Below, piece after piece: positions 63,679 through 64,000 of a DNA stretch of 64,000 nt (position 1 is its first letter; each line of letters opens with the position of its first letter). The notes under the pieces were generated by a model. It was given only the letters and a program-made list of their open reading frames with translations, made no database searches and was not told where the DNA came from. A program made the position numbers and the translations under genes. The stretch is from SZUA-36 sp963749115 (GTDB taxonomy: Bacteria; Pseudomonadota; Gammaproteobacteria; Xanthomonadales; SZUA-36): positions 62,001-126,000 of the forward strand of contig CAVVLP010000005.1 in NCBI GenBank assembly GCA_963749115.1. Direction: 5' to 3'.

Positions 63679-64000
63679 TCAATCGGCGCTAAGTACCTCA
63701 CACAGGGCGATATTGTCATTGGCCACACGTTGAATGTGTACGGTTCCATGCCGGTTGATTGATGGAATGTCGTACTCGACAGTACCCGAATTGCAACTGG
63801 AAAATGTCAGTATGATCGTACCGTCAGAACCGGGTGGGTCGGTGCGTCGTATTTCGGTTGCGGTATCAAAAAGACCACCGGAAGTCATTTCAATATCCAT
63901 CAATACCTGGTTGCCCGCAATTGGGCCAACAGCCGTAATCCAGCGATGGCCCGGGTCGCCTAGATTGGCCGTCATATCATCAGCGGGTGGCTCGGTATCA
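63679..64000 (-). CDS. C-terminal part of a secreted protein of unknown function (runs off window)
   Basis: The frame is open to the window end (DTEPPADDMTANLGDPGHRW...), so only the last 107 residues are seen. The pattern TIILTFSSCNSGTVEYDIPS and GTVHIQRVANDNIALCE is a beta-sandwich motif with two cysteines that recurs at the C-terminus of secreted gammaproteobacterial proteins. The octahaem cytochrome at 11214 has a related ending (GTFTFPACDVGSV). Function cannot be assigned from this fragment. Confidence 0.6.
   Translation of the reverse strand, partial: DTEPPADDMTANLGDPGHRWITAVGPIAGNQVLMDIEMTSGGLFDTATEIRRTDPPGSDGTIILTFSSCNSGTVEYDIPSINRHGTVHIQRVANDNIALCEVLSAD

Noticed and set aside
63561..63749. 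Minus-strand open frame before the partial secreted protein
   Set aside because: It overlaps the better-supported frame ending at 63679 and has no recognisable features.
1..64000. tRNA, rRNA, insertion sequence or prophage genes
   Set aside because: I looked for tRNA-like cloverleaves, transposase motifs and phage structural genes and found none I could support.

Overview
The window looks like a chromosomal segment of a facultatively anaerobic gammaproteobacterium with a very rich complement of c-type cytochromes. The evidence is the TrpR-like-hisGDCBHAFIE operon with bifunctional HisB and HisIE, an FrdABCD fumarate reductase of E. coli type, a rhombosortase/GlyGly-CTERM pair, and about 65 CxxCH haem motifs plus two non-canonical ones. 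The exact genus cannot be read from the sequence.

Layout. 1-6670: tail of an OFA-family MFS transporter, an archaeal/Thermotoga-type S-adenosylhomocysteine hydrolase, a beta-CASP metallo-beta-lactamase RNA nuclease, ThpR, a CadD-like transporter, a SixA-like phosphatase and a small cytochrome c. 7019-29213: respiratory accessory region with two tandem four-domain cytochromes c, an octahaem, a trihaem and two nonahaem cytochromes (one fused to, one adjacent to, a cytochrome b561-type module), an NrfJ-like OB-fold protein, two CheY-like regulators behind a sigma-54 promoter, an NtrC-type regulator, a sensor kinase with haem motifs in its periplasmic domain, a HemY-like oxidase, and an MtrA/DmsE decahaem cytochrome with its MtrB/PioB porin. 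29335-33412: frdABCD followed by rquA, which implies rhodoquinone-dependent fumarate respiration. 33439-35803: two DUF1538 membrane proteins, a P-II-like protein and a CBS protein. 36021-41843: octahaem tetrathionate-reductase-family cytochrome, a large seven-haem cytochrome fused to cytochrome b, and YeeE/YedE sulfur transporters with a degenerate rhodanese domain. 41957-53913: MocA/XdhC, a tricorn-like protease, rhombosortase and its VIT-VWA partner, an XRE regulator, DUF2207 and LemA proteins, and a GIY-YIG protein. 54241-61697: the complete histidine operon. 61726-63245: arsenite/arsenate resistance (acr3, arsC). The window ends in a partial secreted protein.

Regulation. FNR/CRP-type dyads (TTGAC-N4-GTCAT and variants) precede frdA, the cytochrome lipoprotein at 25572, the octahaem genes and the NrfJ-like gene. 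Two of them sit at exactly the same spacing from a TAATTT -10 element. A near-consensus sigma-54 promoter drives the twin response regulators, next to the NtrC regulator and haem kinase. The his operon has a promoter overlapped by a long dyad beside the TrpR-like gene.

Oddities. A family of four structured repeats shares a 52-nt core between long arms whose sequence differs from copy to copy but stays self-complementary. hisB carries a 69-bp in-frame tandem duplication whose two copies differ at nine silent positions only. About twenty genes are frameshifted, many at short homopolymers, which points to uncorrected sequencing indels or a mixed-strain assembly rather than real decay. I therefore list each broken gene as one CDS spanning its fragments.
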